Numbered from the stretch's first letter, positions 17,493-27,734 are shown. The stretch is DNA of 64,000 bases from an uncultured Granulosicoccaceae bacterium (GCA_938020525.1 CALIHW010000103.1:1-64000), one strand, 5' to 3'. The notes: generated from the sequence alone by a model not told the origin. A program made the numbers and translations.

Positions 17493-17517
17493 ATACTTGA
17501 CTGTTTTTGTAGGATAT
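17493..17517 (+). promoter_or_regulatory. IscR type-1 box overlapping the iscR promoter
   Basis: Positions 17493-17517 match the 25-bp type-1 IscR consensus ATASYYGACTRWWWYAGTCRRSTAT (from memory) at 22 positions. The same bases contain a -35 TTGACT (17497-17502), and 16 bp later TAAACT (17519-17524) serves as -10. The start of iscR follows 25 bp later. This is the arrangement expected for repression of the isc operon by [2Fe-2S]-IscR. Confidence 0.75.
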
Positions 17518-17549
17518 GTAAACTGAGCAGCGTTGCCTAGGGTGAATTT

Positions 17550-18029
17550 ATGAAGCTGACAACACGGGGCCGCTATGCCGTCACAGCCATGCTTGACCTT
17601 GCTCTTTACGAGAACCAGGGGCCTATCAGTCTGGCTGATATCTCCGGCAGGCAGGAAATCTCGTTGTCCTATCTTGAGCAACTGTTTTCACGTTTGCGCA
17701 GAAGTGGGCTGGTCGAGAGTACCCGTGGGCCGGGTGGGGGATACCGTATCGCTCAGCCCCTGGCTGAGGTGTCAGTTGCAAACATAGTGCGTGCGGTAAA
17801 CGAGTCCGTAGACACAACACAGTGCGGTGGCCAAAAAAATTGCCACAATCACGGCAGGTGTCTTACTCATGATTTATGGGAAGGCCTGAGCGAGCAGATA
17901 GAGAATTTTTTAAGTGGCGTCAGCCTGCAGGATCTTATAGATAAAGATCAGGTACGCGATGTTGCTCAGCGTCAAGCTGAAAGCCCGTTGCTTTTCAGGC
18001 AGGGGCAGGTTCGGCAAGGTGCCAATTGA
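17550..18029 (+). CDS. iscR: Fe-S cluster assembly transcription factor IscR
   Basis: A 159-residue Rrf2-family regulator. The N-terminal winged helix begins MKLTTRGRYAVTAMLDLA, with SLSYLEQLFSRLRRSGLV as recognition region and GPGGGYRIA as wing. Three Cys ligands appear in CGGQKNCHNHGRCLTH, plus the conserved His, giving the [2Fe-2S] site. IscR represses the isc operon when cluster supply is adequate. It is the first gene of iscRSUA-hscBA-fdx-iscX and has its own type-1 box over the promoter. Confidence 0.97.
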   Translation: MKLTTRGRYAVTAMLDLALYENQGPISLADISGRQEISLSYLEQLFSRLRRSGLVESTRGPGGGYRIAQPLAEVSVANIVRAVNESVDTTQCGGQKNCHNHGRCLTHDLWEGLSEQIENFLSGVSLQDLIDKDQVRDVAQRQAESPLLFRQGQVRQGAN

Positions 18030-18138
18030 TTGTTTACCGGTTGAATGTTGATGAAGTGGTTATTGACGGATTAGTCGGGAAAGTGAATTTGGAAATTAAC
18101 GTAGCTCGAACAAGCGAGCTGACTACAGAGAGACTGAA

Positions 18139-19362
18139 GTGGGAAAGCTAAACATACCTGTATATCTGGATTACTCCGCAACAACACCAGTTGACGAGCG
18201 CGTTGCTAAGGCGATGACGGACTGCCTGACATTGCAAGGTAACTTCGGTAACCCGGCTTCTCGTTCACACGTATTTGGCTGGAAAGCTGAAGATGCTGTG
18301 ACCGAAGCACGAGAAAACGTGGCGAAACTGATTGGCGCTAATCCAAAAGAGATCATCTGGACTTCAGGTGCAACAGAATCCGACAACCTTGCAATCAAAG
18401 GGGCGGCGCACTTTAATGCACGTAAAGGTAAGCACATCATTACCCTAAAGACTGAGCATAAAGCTGTTCTTGATACTTGCAGACAGTTGGAAAGTGAAGG
18501 CTTTGAAGTGACTTATCTTGACCCTGAAGAGAACGGACTGGTTGATATTACCAAGCTTGCCGATGCTATTCGTGAAGACACCACGCTTGTATCGATTATG
18601 CATGTGAATAACGAGATCGGCGTGATTCAAGACATCGGGGCAATCGGTGCACTGACCAGATCAAAGAAAATTCTGCTTCATGTTGATGCAGCGCAAAGCC
18701 CGGGTAAAGTGGCGATTGATGTAGACGCAATGAATATAGATTTGCTGTCTCTATGCGCACACAAGGTTTATGGGCCGAAAGGCATCGGTGCGTTGTATGT
18801 TCGTCGTAAGCCCCGGGTTCGCATTGAAGCGCAAATTCATGGTGGTGGCCATGAGCGTGGTATGCGTTCCGGTACGCTGGCAACACATCAGATTGTGGGT
18901 ATGGGTGAGTCCTTCCGTATTGCACACGAAGAGATGGAAGCAGAGAACGCAAGAATAGAAAAGTTGCGTGATCGACTTTATGACGGCTTGAAGGATATGG
19001 AAGAGGTTTACGTCAATGGTGATCTTGAGCAACGCATACCAGGTAACCTGAATATCAGCTTCAATTTTGTGGAAGGCGAGAGCTTGATGATGTCCCTTAA
19101 GGATATTGCGGTTTCAAGTGGCTCGGCATGTACCAGTGACAGTTTAGAGCCGTCGTACGTATTGCGTGCACTAGGGCGTAACGATGAGCTGGCTCACAGT
19201 TCATTGCGTTTTACGCTAGGTCGGTTCACAACTGAAGAAGAAGTGGATTTCACTATTAAAGAAGTACGTAAGGCGGTCGAGAAGCTGCGCGATCTTTCGC
19301 CCTTGTGGGATATGTTCAAAGACGGCGTCGATCTCGATTCTGTTCAATGGGCGGCTCACTAG
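18139..19362 (+). CDS. iscS: Cysteine desulfurase IscS
   Basis: A 407-residue group I cysteine desulfurase. [12 protein letters not shown] opens the fold, [20 protein letters not shown] contains the PLP Lys, and [17 protein letters not shown] holds the catalytic loop Cys that carries the persulfide. It releases sulfur from cysteine to IscU and to tRNA thiolation enzymes. The start is a GTG at 18139 with a purine-rich AGAGA upstream. It lies 109 bp after iscR and 57 bp before iscU. Confidence 0.98.
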   Translation: MGKLNIPVYLDYSATTPVDERVAKAMTDCLTLQGNFGNPASRSHVFGWKAEDAVTEARENVAKLIGANPKEIIWTSGATESDNLAIKGAAHFNARKGKHIITLKTEHKAVLDTCRQLESEGFEVTYLDPEENGLVDITKLADAIREDTTLVSIMHVNNEIGVIQDIGAIGALTRSKKILLHVDAAQSPGKVAIDVDAMNIDLLSLCAHKVYGPKGIGALYVRRKPRVRIEAQIHGGGHERGMRSGTLATHQIVGMGESFRIAHEEMEAENARIEKLRDRLYDGLKDMEEVYVNGDLEQRIPGNLNISFNFVEGESLMMSLKDIAVSSGSACTSDSLEPSYVLRALGRNDELAHSSLRFTLGRFTTEEEVDFTIKEVRKAVEKLRDLSPLWDMFKDGVDLDSVQWAAH

Positions 19363-19419
19363 CAGGGCTTAACAAATAATATTTGATTTTAATTTTCGAA
19401 ATACCCAAGGAAATAAGAC

Positions 19420-19821
19420 ATGGCTTATAGCGACAAAGTAATTGATCACTACGAAAACCCACGCAACGTTGGCAAGCTTGACGCCGATAGCGACAATGTC
19501 GGTACCGGCATGGTTGGCGCACCTGCATGTGGTGACGTTATGCGTCTGCAAATCCAGGTTGATGATAACGGCGTGATTGAAGATGCCAAGTTCAAGACCT
19601 ACGGCTGTGGATCAGCAATTGCCTCCTCTTCTCTGGTAACAGAGATGGTTAAGGGTAAGACGCTTGACGAGGCCGCTGCGATTAAAAACATGGAAATCGT
19701 CGAGGAGCTTGCGCTTCCACCGGTTAAGATTCACTGCTCTGTATTGGCTGAAGACGCGATTGCAGCAGCAATTGAAGATATTAAAGCCAAGCGTGAAAAG
19801 AAGGCAGAGTCTGCGGCTTAA
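19420..19821 (+). CDS. iscU: Fe-S cluster scaffold protein IscU
   Basis: A 133-residue scaffold. The three cluster Cys are present in GAPACGDVM, FKTYGCGSAIASSS and KIHCSVLAEDAI. The HscA-binding motif LPPVK precedes the last Cys. IscU receives sulfur from IscS and builds the 2Fe-2S cluster, which HscA/HscB release. A strong AAGGAAA ribosome site precedes the ATG. Confidence 0.98.
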   Translation: MAYSDKVIDHYENPRNVGKLDADSDNVGTGMVGAPACGDVMRLQIQVDDNGVIEDAKFKTYGCGSAIASSSLVTEMVKGKTLDEAAAIKNMEIVEELALPPVKIHCSVLAEDAIAAAIEDIKAKREKKAESAA

Positions 19822-19851
19822 GAGTCTGTTAGACAGGCTGGCTGGATATTA

Positions 19852-20175
19852 ATGGCTATTACACTGACAGACGCGGCAGCAGATCACGTCAAAGGCTTTC
19901 TCGCAAACCGCGGTAAAGGTATCGGACTGCGCCTTGCAGTTCGAACCACCGGCTGCTCAGGCATGGCTTACGTGCTTGAGTTTGCGGATGAAGTGGATGA
20001 AGGTGATGTAGTGTTTGATGACAACGATATAAAAGTTGTGGTCGATCCCAAGAGTCTTGTGTATCTGGACGGTACAGAGCTCGATTTTGGTAAAGAAGGG
20101 CTGAACGAAGGTTTCAAATTCAACAACCCTAACGTCAAGGATGAATGTGGTTGTGGAGAAAGTTTTAACGTCTAG
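19852..20175 (+). CDS. iscA: A-type Fe-S carrier protein IscA
   Basis: A 107-residue A-type carrier with the three conserved Cys: one in TTGCSGMAY and two in the C-terminal [11 protein letters not shown]. It carries clusters, mainly for 4Fe-4S assembly, from the scaffold to targets. It starts 30 bp after iscU and lies in the standard position within the operon. Confidence 0.97.
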   Translation: MAITLTDAAADHVKGFLANRGKGIGLRLAVRTTGCSGMAYVLEFADEVDEGDVVFDDNDIKVVVDPKSLVYLDGTELDFGKEGLNEGFKFNNPNVKDECGCGESFNV

Positions 20176-20234
20176 TTGTTGCCGCATTCTTCTCCTGCCT
20201 TACTGCCACAATCTACCCTCTGAATCAGACGCCT

Positions 20235-20780
20235 TTGGAAACCGATAACTTCAATTTCGAACAGAACTATTTTGAACTGTTCGATCTTCCGGTCAGTTGC
20301 GAAATTGATGCTGCAAAGTTGCGTGAAAATTTTATGCAGATGCAACGGCAGTATCATCCGGATCGGTTTGCCGCAGCTTCAAGCACCGAGAGGCGACGTG
20401 CTGTGCAGATAGCCTCACATATTAATGGTGCCCACCAGACACTTGACGTTCCATTGAAACGTGCAGAGTACTGCTTGCAATTGGCGGGGCTAAGTACAGA
20501 CTCTGAAACCGATGCGAAGATGGACTCGATGTTTTTGATGCAGCAGATGGAGCTGCGTGAATCACTCGAAGAGATATCTTCTGCATCTGATCCTTACAAG
20601 GCTCTGGACTCGGCACGCGAAGATATAGATAGTCAAATCAAAACTACGCAAGCAGAGACATCCGAATGTATAGCGCAGCAAAAGTATGATGAGGCGCGTG
20701 AATCTATTCGTCGCTGGCAGTTTCTTGAGAAACTCGCAGAAGAGGCTAATTCTATTGAGGCACAACTCGATGATGCCTGA
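20235..20780 (+). CDS. hscB: Fe-S co-chaperone HscB
   Basis: A 181-residue J-type co-chaperone. The J domain (about residues 6-80) has the HPDRF motif (HPD catalytic triplet) and [17 protein letters not shown]-terminal three-helix domain ([13 protein letters not shown] and on) binds IscU. It stimulates HscA ATPase. The start appears to be a TTG at 20235; no ATG is available in frame upstream. The stop codon lies inside the first copy of an 18-bp tandem duplication. Confidence 0.95.
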   Translation: METDNFNFEQNYFELFDLPVSCEIDAAKLRENFMQMQRQYHPDRFAAASSTERRRAVQIASHINGAHQTLDVPLKRAEYCLQLAGLSTDSETDAKMDSMFLMQQMELRESLEEISSASDPYKALDSAREDIDSQIKTTQAETSECIAQQKYDEARESIRRWQFLEKLAEEANSIEAQLDDA

Positions 20781-20807
20781 GTATACCTGGATGCCTGGGC
20801 ATACCTG
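20772..20807 (+). repeat. 18-bp tandem duplication at the end of hscB
   Basis: GATGCCTGAGTATACCTG (20772-20789) is followed at once by GATGCCTGGGCATACCTG (20790-20807), with two differences. The first copy contains the TGA stop of hscB. The second lies in the short spacer before hscA. Confidence 0.8.
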
Positions 20808-20824
20808 TACAGGACGTTGCTGAT

Positions 20825-22717
20825 ATGGCCTTATTACAAATATCAGAACCGGGTGAGGCAACTGCACCGCATCAGCATCGATTAGCAGCAGGGATTGATC
20901 TGGGTACTACCAATTCATTGGTGGCAACGGTTAGAAGCGGTGCTGCTGCTGTGCTTGAAGATGAAGAGGGTGAAGCGATATTCCCGTCAGTCGTACGTTA
21001 TGGCAATGACGGCGTCAGTGCCATTGGCCGGCAGGCACGTGAGCAGGCGGCAGAAGATCCGTACAACACAATCTCTTCTGTTAAACGATTGATTGGTCTC
21101 AGTGCTGAAGACATTGCAGCGTCATCGGCAAGTATGATGTTTCAGCTGGTCGAAACTGATTCCACCGTACCAAGAATTAGAACAGACGCAGGTCCCAAGA
21201 CTGCGATTGAAGTATCTGCAGACATATTAAAGTCATTGAAAGCCCGCGCAGAGCAAAGTCTCGGTGGTGAACTTGGCGGTGTCGTAGTGACAGTGCCTGC
21301 TTACTTTGACGATACGCAAAGGCAAGCTACCAAGGATGCAGCGAAACTCGCGGGACTCAATGTGTATCGACTGGTTAATGAACCGACAGCAGCGGCAATT
21401 GCCTATGGTCTTGATCGTCAGGAAACGGACAGCACGATTGCCGTCTATGACCTTGGCGGTGGTACTTTTGATATCTCAATACTGAAACTTGAAAGAGGTG
21501 TATTTGAAGTTTTATCCACTGCAGGTGATACCGCACTGGGTGGTGATGATATTGATCAAGCGCTCGTCAGCTGGTTTGTTGGTGAGCATGACATCACAGT
21601 GGGTGAGGATGCAGCACTTCAACGTTCTTTGCTTGATCAGGCCCGTGCTGTAAAGCATCAGCTGACTGATGCGAATGAGGCGCAGTTTCAGATTGAGTAT
21701 CAGGACAAAAGCTACTGTTCGTCTTTGTCGCTTGAAACATTCCGCTCGCTAGTACATGTGCTGGTTGATAGAACGCTCAAGTCGTGCCGTGGTGCACTGA
21801 GGCAGGCTAAGCTTAAAAAGACCGACATTGATAATGTTGTGATGGTTGGTGGTTCCACTCGTGTGCCGATAGTCCGGCAAATGGTTAGTGAGTTTTTTGA
21901 TCAGGATGTACTAACCGATATTAATCCTGATGAAGTCGTTGCCGTAGGGGCAGCTCTGCAAGCGGATGTGCTTGCTGGCAACAAACCGGACAGTGATATG
22001 TTGTTGCTGGATGTGAATCCGCTTTCACTGGGCATAGAAACTCACGGTGGTCTGGTAGAACAGATTATTCCGCGTAATACGACTATCCCGGTTGCCCGTG
22101 CTCAGGAATTCACCACATTTAAGGACGGTCAAACTGCCATGGCGTTGCATGTAGTGCAGGGTGAACGCGATCTTGTGCGGGACTGCCGCTCGCTAGGGCG
22201 CTTTGAGCTTCGTGGTTTTGTGCCTGCCGTCGCCGGGCAGGCTCGTATACAAGTGATGTTTCAAGTTGATGCGGATGGTTTGTTGACTGTGTCTGCAATA
22301 GAAAAGATCAGTGAAGTGCATGCTGAAGTACAGATTAAACCGTCTTATGGCTTGCTGGATGCTGAAATTGAAACAATGATTCGTGACTCAATGACTCATG
22401 CCGAGCAGGATGTTGCAGCGCGTATGCTGCAGGAGCAACGCGTCGAGGCAGAGCGAACAGTGGCGGCACTTGATGCGGCAATGTCTCGAGACGCTGATGA
22501 GTTTTTAACAGCTTCTGAAAAACAAAAGATTCTTGATGCACGGGAGTATGTTGTGCAATCTGGCAAGTCAGACGATGCAGAGGCAATTAAGAATGCATTA
22601 CGTGAACTTGAATCGGTGAGTGAAGTTTATGTTGCTCGACGCATGAATGCATCAGTTGGTGAGACAATGACCGGCAAGAACATAGATAGTTATCAAAAAC
22701 AGGACAATCCTTCCTAA
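20825..22717 (+). CDS. hscA: Fe-S cluster chaperone HscA (Hsp70 family)
   Basis: A 630-residue Hsp70-type ATPase specialised for IscU. Nucleotide-domain motifs are [30 protein letters not shown] and [13 protein letters not shown]. The substrate domain follows [20 protein letters not shown]. It binds the LPPVK motif of IscU and drives cluster transfer. The stop codon overlaps the fdx start by one base (TAATG), so the two are translationally coupled. Confidence 0.97.
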   Translation: MALLQISEPGEATAPHQHRLAAGIDLGTTNSLVATVRSGAAAVLEDEEGEAIFPSVVRYGNDGVSAIGRQAREQAAEDPYNTISSVKRLIGLSAEDIAASSASMMFQLVETDSTVPRIRTDAGPKTAIEVSADILKSLKARAEQSLGGELGGVVVTVPAYFDDTQRQATKDAAKLAGLNVYRLVNEPTAAAIAYGLDRQETDSTIAVYDLGGGTFDISILKLERGVFEVLSTAGDTALGGDDIDQALVSWFVGEHDITVGEDAALQRSLLDQARAVKHQLTDANEAQFQIEYQDKSYCSSLSLETFRSLVHVLVDRTLKSCRGALRQAKLKKTDIDNVVMVGGSTRVPIVRQMVSEFFDQDVLTDINPDEVVAVGAALQADVLAGNKPDSDMLLLDVNPLSLGIETHGGLVEQIIPRNTTIPVARAQEFTTFKDGQTAMALHVVQGERDLVRDCRSLGRFELRGFVPAVAGQARIQVMFQVDADGLLTVSAIEKISEVHAEVQIKPSYGLLDAEIETMIRDSMTHAEQDVAARMLQEQRVEAERTVAALDAAMSRDADEFLTASEKQKILDAREYVVQSGKSDDAEAIKNALRELESVSEVYVARRMNASVGETMTGKNIDSYQKQDNPS

Positions 22718-23058
22718 TGCCAAAAATTACAGTTAAGCCGCACGAAGAAATTTGCCCTGAGGGCAAAGTGTTTGAAGCAAACTCCGGTACTTCAGTGTGT
22801 GATGCGCTGTTGTCACAGCATATTCATATTGAGCACGCCTGTGAGAAGTCATGTGCCTGTACTACCTGTCACGTCTATGTGCGTGAGGGAATCGATTCAC
22901 TGGATGAGGCTACTGAGCTTGAAGAAGACTATCTCGATAAAGCCTGGGGCGTTGATCCGGATTCGCGGTTGAGTTGTCAGTCGATCATTGAAGATGAAGA
23001 CCTGACGATTGAAATTCCGAAATACACCATCAATATGGTGTCTGAAACCCATCATTAG
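22717..23058 (+). CDS. fdx: ISC-system 2Fe-2S ferredoxin
   Basis: A 113-residue adrenodoxin-type ferredoxin. Cluster ligands are seen in HACEKSCACTTCHVYV (Cys-X5-Cys-X2-Cys) with the fourth in RLSCQSI. It supplies electrons for cluster synthesis on IscU. Starts within the hscA stop codon and precedes iscX by 14 bp. It is distinct from the plant-type ferredoxin near 3 kb. Confidence 0.97.
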   Translation: MPKITVKPHEEICPEGKVFEANSGTSVCDALLSQHIHIEHACEKSCACTTCHVYVREGIDSLDEATELEEDYLDKAWGVDPDSRLSCQSIIEDEDLTIEIPKYTINMVSETHH

Positions 23059-23072
23059 GACTGGAGTGCGAT

Positions 23073-23276
23073 ATGGGACTTAAGTGGACAGATACACTCG
23101 ACATCGCGATCGAGCTGGTTGATACCCATACTGAGGTCGATCCACAGCAGGTTCGTTTCACCGACTTGCACCGATGGGTGACAGAACTGCCCGATTTTGA
23201 CGATGATCCGGAAAAATCCAATGAGAAGATTCTCGAGGCGATTCAGATGACATGGATCGAGGAAAAGGAAGACTGA
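23073..23276 (+). CDS. iscX: IscX, Fe-S assembly adaptor
   Basis: A 67-residue acidic protein with the family signature MGLKWTDTLDIAIELVD and VRFTDLHRWVTELPDFDDDP. IscX binds IscS and modulates cluster assembly in relation to iron. It is the last gene of the operon. An untranslated stretch of about 125 bases leads to the tRNA cluster; I see no clear terminator there. Confidence 0.96.
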   Translation: MGLKWTDTLDIAIELVDTHTEVDPQQVRFTDLHRWVTELPDFDDDPEKSNEKILEAIQMTWIEEKED

Positions 23277-23402
23277 TGCGGCCGAGGCCCATTGAGTTTG
23301 GTCTTTGATGCTGGCAGTGGTACTCAAAAGCCGTGCAGAAACAAAAATAGCAGCTAGTATTTGACGATTGTGGATCACGCGCGTAGTATCGCGTGCTCGG
23401 TT

Positions 23403-23479
23403 CGGGGCATAGCGCAGCCTGGTAGCGCATCTGCTTTGGGAGCAGAGGGTCGCAGGTTCGAATCCTGCTGCCCCGACCA
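23403..23479 (+). tRNA. tRNA-Pro (TGG)
   Basis: A full cloverleaf with acceptor CGGGGCA/TGCCCCG, anticodon loop CTTTGGG (anticodon TGG), T-arm GGTTCGAATCC and encoded CCA. First of four tRNAs in the order Pro-Arg-His-Leu, the same set found ahead of tig in Pseudomonas. Confidence 0.97.
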
Positions 23480-23566
23480 ACTTTTAACATCCGTGCAGAA
23501 CCTGCTGAAACTCCGGCGCTCTTTTGCTGAGCACCGAATTGCAGGGGAACTCATGAACCAGGTTAT

Positions 23567-23643
23567 GCGCCCGTAGCTCATTTGGATAGAGCATCGGCCT
23601 TCTAAGCCGAGGGTAGCAGGTTCGAATCCTGCCGGGCGTGCCA
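23567..23643 (+). tRNA. tRNA-Arg (TCT)
   Basis: Acceptor GCGCCCG/CGGGCGT (one G-T pair at position 1-72), anticodon stem TCGGC/GCCGA with loop CTTCTAA giving anticodon TCT, T-loop TTCGAAT, discriminator G and encoded CCA. Confidence 0.97.
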
Positions 23644-23728
23644 TACCCGGTCTGCGGGTAACGGAGAATTTCGGTGTTTTTTTCAGGCGCCGAATGGTAG
23701 TTAAAAGTGCCAGGTTTAAAGTTCAGTG

Positions 23729-23804
23729 GTGGGCGTAGCTCAGTTGGTAGAGCGCAGGATTGTGATTCCTGTGGTCGTGGGTTCAAATCCCATCGTCCAC
23801 CCCA
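23729..23804 (+). tRNA. tRNA-His (GTG)
   Basis: Acceptor GTGGGCG/CGTCCAC, anticodon GTG in the loop of AGGATTGTGATTCCT, encoded CCA. The base before position 1 is G (23728), which can pair with discriminator C73 as required by histidyl-tRNA synthetase. Confidence 0.97.
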
Positions 23805-23905
23805 CTTTAATTCGACTGTAAATGCAAACTGTATGAATATAAATTTCCGGCAGGAAAGTGCAGTTACGGTCAAGCTTCAGCTATAATGGCGAGCTAGGAA
23901 TCATT

Positions 23906-23990
<85 letters not shown>

Positions 23991-24141
23991 TCTTCAACAG
24001 CTGTGACGCACCGTACCGCGAGCCCGTTGTCTTAGAAATAGCCAGTGAAAATTAGCTAGAGACAAGGGCTTACAGTCAAGATCTTCCGCGTTCAAAGTCA
24101 AATTTACAACATCCATACAGCCAGGCGGCTGGTGAGGTTAT

Positions 24142-24975
24142 ATGCAGGTTACAGAAGAATCCGTAAACGGTCTTGAGCGCACGATAAGAATTCAGGTGCC
24201 CTCAGCGGATATTGATACTGCGGTCCACAAAAAGCTGCAATCACTTGCCAAGGAAGTTCGCATCAACGGATTCCGTCCGGGCAAGGTGCCACTTCAGGTG
24301 GTCAAGAAACGTTTTGGTGGGCAAGTGCGGCAGGAAGTTCTGGGCGACGTCATCAACGAAAGTTATCACAACGCACTAACGCAAGAGAGCTACAGACCTG
24401 CAGGCATGCCTTCAATTGAGCCGGTCAAGATGGAAGACGACTCCGAAGAGTTCGCTTACACCGCAACTTTTGAAGTTTATCCGGAGATTGAGCTTGCAAG
24501 TCTCAATGGGGAGACGGTCATCAAAACCGATTCTGCGGTCGAAGAATCGGATCTCGATGAAATGATGGAAACACTGCGCCAGCAGCGCAAGGTCTGGAAT
24601 GATGTCGATCGCGCTTCCGAAACTGGCGATCAGGTCATCATGGATTTTGTTGGCAGTATTGACGGTGAGGAGTTTCCGGGTGGGTCTGCAAAGGAAGCGC
24701 CGCTTGAGCTGGGTTCTAACTCGATGATCCCGGGTTTTGAAGATCAGCTGGTCGGAGTCTCAAAGGGTGATGAAAAGACGATTAATGTGAACTTCCCCGA
24801 GGACTATCGTGCGACAGACCTCGCAGGAAAAGAAGCGCAATTCCAAATAACTGTGCATGGCGTCAAAGTGTCTGAGCTTCCGCAAGTGAATGACGAGTTT
24901 GCTAAGGAATTTGGCATTGAAGAGGGTGGAGTAGATGCACTTCGTGCCGATATCAGAAAGAACATGGAAAGATAA
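24142..24975 (+). CDS. tig: Trigger factor N-terminal part (ribosome binding and PPIase)
   Basis: 277 residues. Ribosome-binding domain about 1-110 with the signature region FRPGKVPLQVVKKRFG, then a linker and an FKBP-type PPIase domain about 150-245 (GDQVIMDFVGSIDGEEFPGG, then FEDQLVGVSKGDEKTI). It ends RKNMER at the premature TAA. An isolated RBD-PPIase fragment could still bind ribosomes. Start ATG at 24142 is the family-conserved MQV. Confidence 0.85.
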   Translation: MQVTEESVNGLERTIRIQVPSADIDTAVHKKLQSLAKEVRINGFRPGKVPLQVVKKRFGGQVRQEVLGDVINESYHNALTQESYRPAGMPSIEPVKMEDDSEEFAYTATFEVYPEIELASLNGETVIKTDSAVEESDLDEMMETLRQQRKVWNDVDRASETGDQVIMDFVGSIDGEEFPGGSAKEAPLELGSNSMIPGFEDQLVGVSKGDEKTINVNFPEDYRATDLAGKEAQFQITVHGVKVSELPQVNDEFAKEFGIEEGGVDALRADIRKNMER

Positions 24976-25014
24976 CTGAGGCAAGCGCTTGAAAATAAGG
25001 ATAAACAGGCGGTA

Positions 25015-25458
25015 ATGGATCTGCTTCTGGCAAAGAATGATTTTCCTGTGCCCGGTAGTCTTATTAACGAAGAAATTGGCAGGTTGAAAAAGCAGTTGAT
25101 TGATCAGATGCAGGTACCGGAAGGTTCTGAGCCTGAGCTTGACGACGAAATGTTTAAGTCAGATGCAGAACGTCGGGTGAAACTCGGGTTGCTGGTCGCG
25201 GAGATCATCAGAAAACACGAAATGAAACCGGATCCGGATAAAGTGCGGTCTACGATTGAATCGATGGCAGCCTCTTATGAAGATCCGCAGCAAGTTGTCG
25301 ACTACTATTATAGTAACCAGGAATATATGCAGAACATCGAAGGATTGGTACTAGAACAGCAAGTCACCGACTGGGCAATGGCAGAAGCAACAGTAAAAGC
25401 GGAAGCCATGCCTTTTAAGGAAGTGATGAACCCTGATAAGCAGAATCAGTCAAACTGA
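25015..25458 (+). CDS. tig: Trigger factor C-terminal part (chaperone domain), possible reinitiation product
   Basis: 147 residues from the first ATG after the premature stop (MDLLLAKNDFPVPGSLINEE and on) to the normal C-terminus. It covers most of the C-terminal chaperone domain. Purine-rich AGGCGG sits just before the ATG but too close to be an ideal ribosome site. Codon use and sequence look well conserved, which argues that the mutation is very recent or an artefact. Confidence 0.5.
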   Translation: MDLLLAKNDFPVPGSLINEEIGRLKKQLIDQMQVPEGSEPELDDEMFKSDAERRVKLGLLVAEIIRKHEMKPDPDKVRSTIESMAASYEDPQQVVDYYYSNQEYMQNIEGLVLEQQVTDWAMAEATVKAEAMPFKEVMNPDKQNQSN

Positions 25459-25481
25459 CAAAAAGCGTTATTTAAGAGAGT

Positions 25482-26141
25482 ATGAACATGACTAAGAGCC
25501 CATTGGACCCCTTTATGGTCGCCCCCCAGGCTACGGGTTATATCCCGAGTGTGGAGGAAGTGACTCCGCGCGGCTCTATGCGTTACGACATTTACTCCCG
25601 CATGCTCAAAGAGCGCGTGGTGTTTTTGGTTGGGCAAGTTGAGGACTTCATGGCCAATGTGGTCGTGGCCCAGCTGCTGTTTCTGGAATCAGAAAACCCT
25701 GATAAAGATATCTCTCTCTACATTAACAGCCCGGGTGGTTCTGTTACGGCAGGAATGGCTATCTATGACACGATGCAGTTCATCAAGCCAGACGTCAGTA
25801 CACTGTGTGTCGGTCAGGCTGCAAGTATGGGGGCCTTGCTTTTGGCCGGTGGCGCGCAGGACAAACGCTTTGCGCTGCCTCACAGTCGTATGATGATCCA
25901 TCAGCCTCTGGGTGGTTTTCAGGGGCAGGCTACCGATATCGAAATTCACGCGCAGGAAATTCTCTCTATCAAGCAGCGCCTGAATCAGGTGCTTGCGCAT
26001 CACACAGGGAAAGATATTGAAGTGATCCAGAACGATACCGATCGGGACAACTTCATGACTGCCCAGGACGGCGTGGAGTATGGATTGATAGATCGAGTTG
26101 TTGAGAACCGTGGCAGAGAAGCGGAGATTGCCTCCACTTAA
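25482..26141 (+). CDS. clpP: ATP-dependent Clp protease proteolytic subunit
   Basis: A 219-residue ClpP serine peptidase. The catalytic Ser is in [15 protein letters not shown], the His in [13 protein letters not shown], and the Asp lies in the downstream DRDNFM region. It forms the double-heptamer proteolytic chamber fed by ClpX. An N-terminal leader of about 20 residues before [20 protein letters not shown] is typical of processed ClpP. A second ATG at 25488 is an equally plausible start. Confidence 0.97.
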   Translation: MNMTKSPLDPFMVAPQATGYIPSVEEVTPRGSMRYDIYSRMLKERVVFLVGQVEDFMANVVVAQLLFLESENPDKDISLYINSPGGSVTAGMAIYDTMQFIKPDVSTLCVGQAASMGALLLAGGAQDKRFALPHSRMMIHQPLGGFQGQATDIEIHAQEILSIKQRLNQVLAHHTGKDIEVIQNDTDRDNFMTAQDGVEYGLIDRVVENRGREAEIAST

Positions 26142-26253
26142 CACCAGATTTGTCTTGCCAGGACCCCGTGCAAATGCTGAAACGACGGGTGTTTCCTTGC
26201 AAAAACTGGTGAAAAGCGGCAAGGTGGATGTATAGAAACTGGGTGTCTGGATA

Positions 26254-27561
26254 ATGAGCGACGGCGATAACAAAAATACAGAAGACAGCAAGCTGCTTTA
26301 TTGCTCATTCTGCGGCAAGAGCCAGCATGAAGTGCGCAAGTTGATCGCTGGCCCGTCAGTGTTCATTTGCGATGAATGTGTCGATCTTTGCAACGACATC
26401 ATTACTGAAGAGATGCAAGAGAAAGCTGCCGGGGCTACCGGTGAGCTCCTCAAGCCTCAGCAAATCAGAGATACCCTTGACCAATACGTGATCGGTCAGG
26501 AAGGTGCCAAGAAAATTCTCGCAGTTGCGGTGTACAACCACTACAAACGATTGCAGTACCAAAGCGAGAGCAAAGATGATGTCGAATTGGCTAAAAGCAA
26601 TATCTTGCTTGTTGGTCCGACAGGTTCCGGTAAAACTCTGCTGGCTGAGACACTGGCCCGACTGCTAAACGTTCCGTTTACAATGGCAGATGCCACTACG
26701 CTTACTGAAGCAGGATATGTCGGTGAGGATGTTGAGAACATCATCCAAAAGCTACTGCAAAAGTGTGACTATGATGTCGATAAAGCACAGAACGGTATTG
26801 TCTACATTGATGAAATCGATAAGATTTCGCGCAAGGCTGACAACCCTTCTATCACCCGTGATGTTTCCGGTGAAGGTGTACAGCAGGCACTGTTAAAACT
26901 GATCGAAGGCACCGTTGCCTCAGTTCCACCTCAGGGTGGTCGTAAGCACCCGCAACAGGAATTCCTGCAGGTGGATACAAAAAATATTCTGTTTATTGTC
27001 GGTGGCGCATTTGCCGGTCTTGATAAGATCATTCGCGATCGTTCAGACAAGGGTGGTATTGGTTTTGCGGCTGATGTTAAAACCAAAGATGAAACTGCCA
27101 AGCTTGGTGAAGTATTGGCAACAGTAGAAGCAGATGACTTGGTGCGTTATGGTTTGATTCCGGAGTTTGTTGGCCGACTTCCTGTGATCGCAACACTTAA
27201 AGAACTCGATGAAGACGCGCTGGTGAGAATTCTTACCGAGCCTAAAAATGCAATCACCAAGCAGTACGAAAAACTGCTGAGCATGGAAAATGTCGAAATC
27301 GAATTCCGTGAAGATGCCCTGTATGCCGTAGCGGAGAAAGCGACCGAGCGGAAGACCGGCGCACGTGGCTTGCGTACTATCCTTGAAAATATACTTCTCG
27401 ACACGATGTATGACCTGCCTCAAATGGAAGGTGTTAAGAAAGTCGTTGTCGATGGTGCAGTAGTCAGAGGTGAAGCAAAGCCATACCTGATGTTTGCCAG
27501 CAACGATGAGCCTGAAGATACAGGTGAAGAAGGCTTCAAGCGCGCGGCATCTGACGAGTAG
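26254..27561 (+). CDS. clpX: ATP-dependent Clp protease ATP-binding subunit ClpX
   Basis: A 435-residue AAA+ unfoldase. The N-terminal zinc domain has [15 protein letters not shown] and [10 protein letters not shown] (four Cys). Walker A is [19 protein letters not shown], Walker B is [13 protein letters not shown], and the pore loop is GYVGED. It delivers unfolded substrates to ClpP. It follows clpP by 112 bp, in the canonical order tig-clpP-clpX-lon. Confidence 0.98.
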   Translation: MSDGDNKNTEDSKLLYCSFCGKSQHEVRKLIAGPSVFICDECVDLCNDIITEEMQEKAAGATGELLKPQQIRDTLDQYVIGQEGAKKILAVAVYNHYKRLQYQSESKDDVELAKSNILLVGPTGSGKTLLAETLARLLNVPFTMADATTLTEAGYVGEDVENIIQKLLQKCDYDVDKAQNGIVYIDEIDKISRKADNPSITRDVSGEGVQQALLKLIEGTVASVPPQGGRKHPQQEFLQVDTKNILFIVGGAFAGLDKIIRDRSDKGGIGFAADVKTKDETAKLGEVLATVEADDLVRYGLIPEFVGRLPVIATLKELDEDALVRILTEPKNAITKQYEKLLSMENVEIEFREDALYAVAEKATERKTGARGLRTILENILLDTMYDLPQMEGVKKVVVDGAVVRGEAKPYLMFASNDEPEDTGEEGFKRAASDE

Positions 27562-27734
27562 GCGCAGACGGTAGCTATTATTTTTGCCTGGGATGCTTAT
27601 AAGGATCGCCGACAATGCGTCGGCGCACCTGAGCGTCGTTAATTCACCGTTGTTCGCCTTGTAAAATCCCCTCCCGGCCTTACACTTAATGTTCGAGCTC
27701 AGACGCCTTTGTCTGTGCGGAACAGCGAGGCATC

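Larger units (their letters stand above)
24142..25458 (+). pseudogene. tig: Trigger factor gene interrupted by an in-frame TAA
   Basis: The frame from 24142 to 25458 encodes a complete trigger factor of 438 codons, except that codon 278 (24973-24975) is TAA. Both halves are in the same frame with no insertion or deletion. The context MER-stop-LRQALENKDK corresponds to the family's MEREL segment, so a single GAA-to-TAA change explains it. Trigger factor is the ribosome-bound chaperone and prolyl isomerase. The break lies just after the PPIase domain at the start of the second chaperone arm, so the first product keeps ribosome binding and isomerase activity but loses most of the substrate cradle. 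It may be a true nonsense mutation, an assembly error or a tolerated split; the sequence cannot decide. Confidence 0.85.

Noticed and set aside
24961-25030. Programmed frameshift or selenocysteine/pyrrolysine recoding in tig
   Set aside because: Both halves are in the same frame, so no frameshift is needed, and the stop is TAA, which is not recoded for Sec (TGA) or Pyl (TAG).
27562-27734. Heat-shock (sigma-32) promoter for lon
   Set aside because: I searched for CTTGAAA and CCCCAT-like boxes at suitable spacing and saw none.
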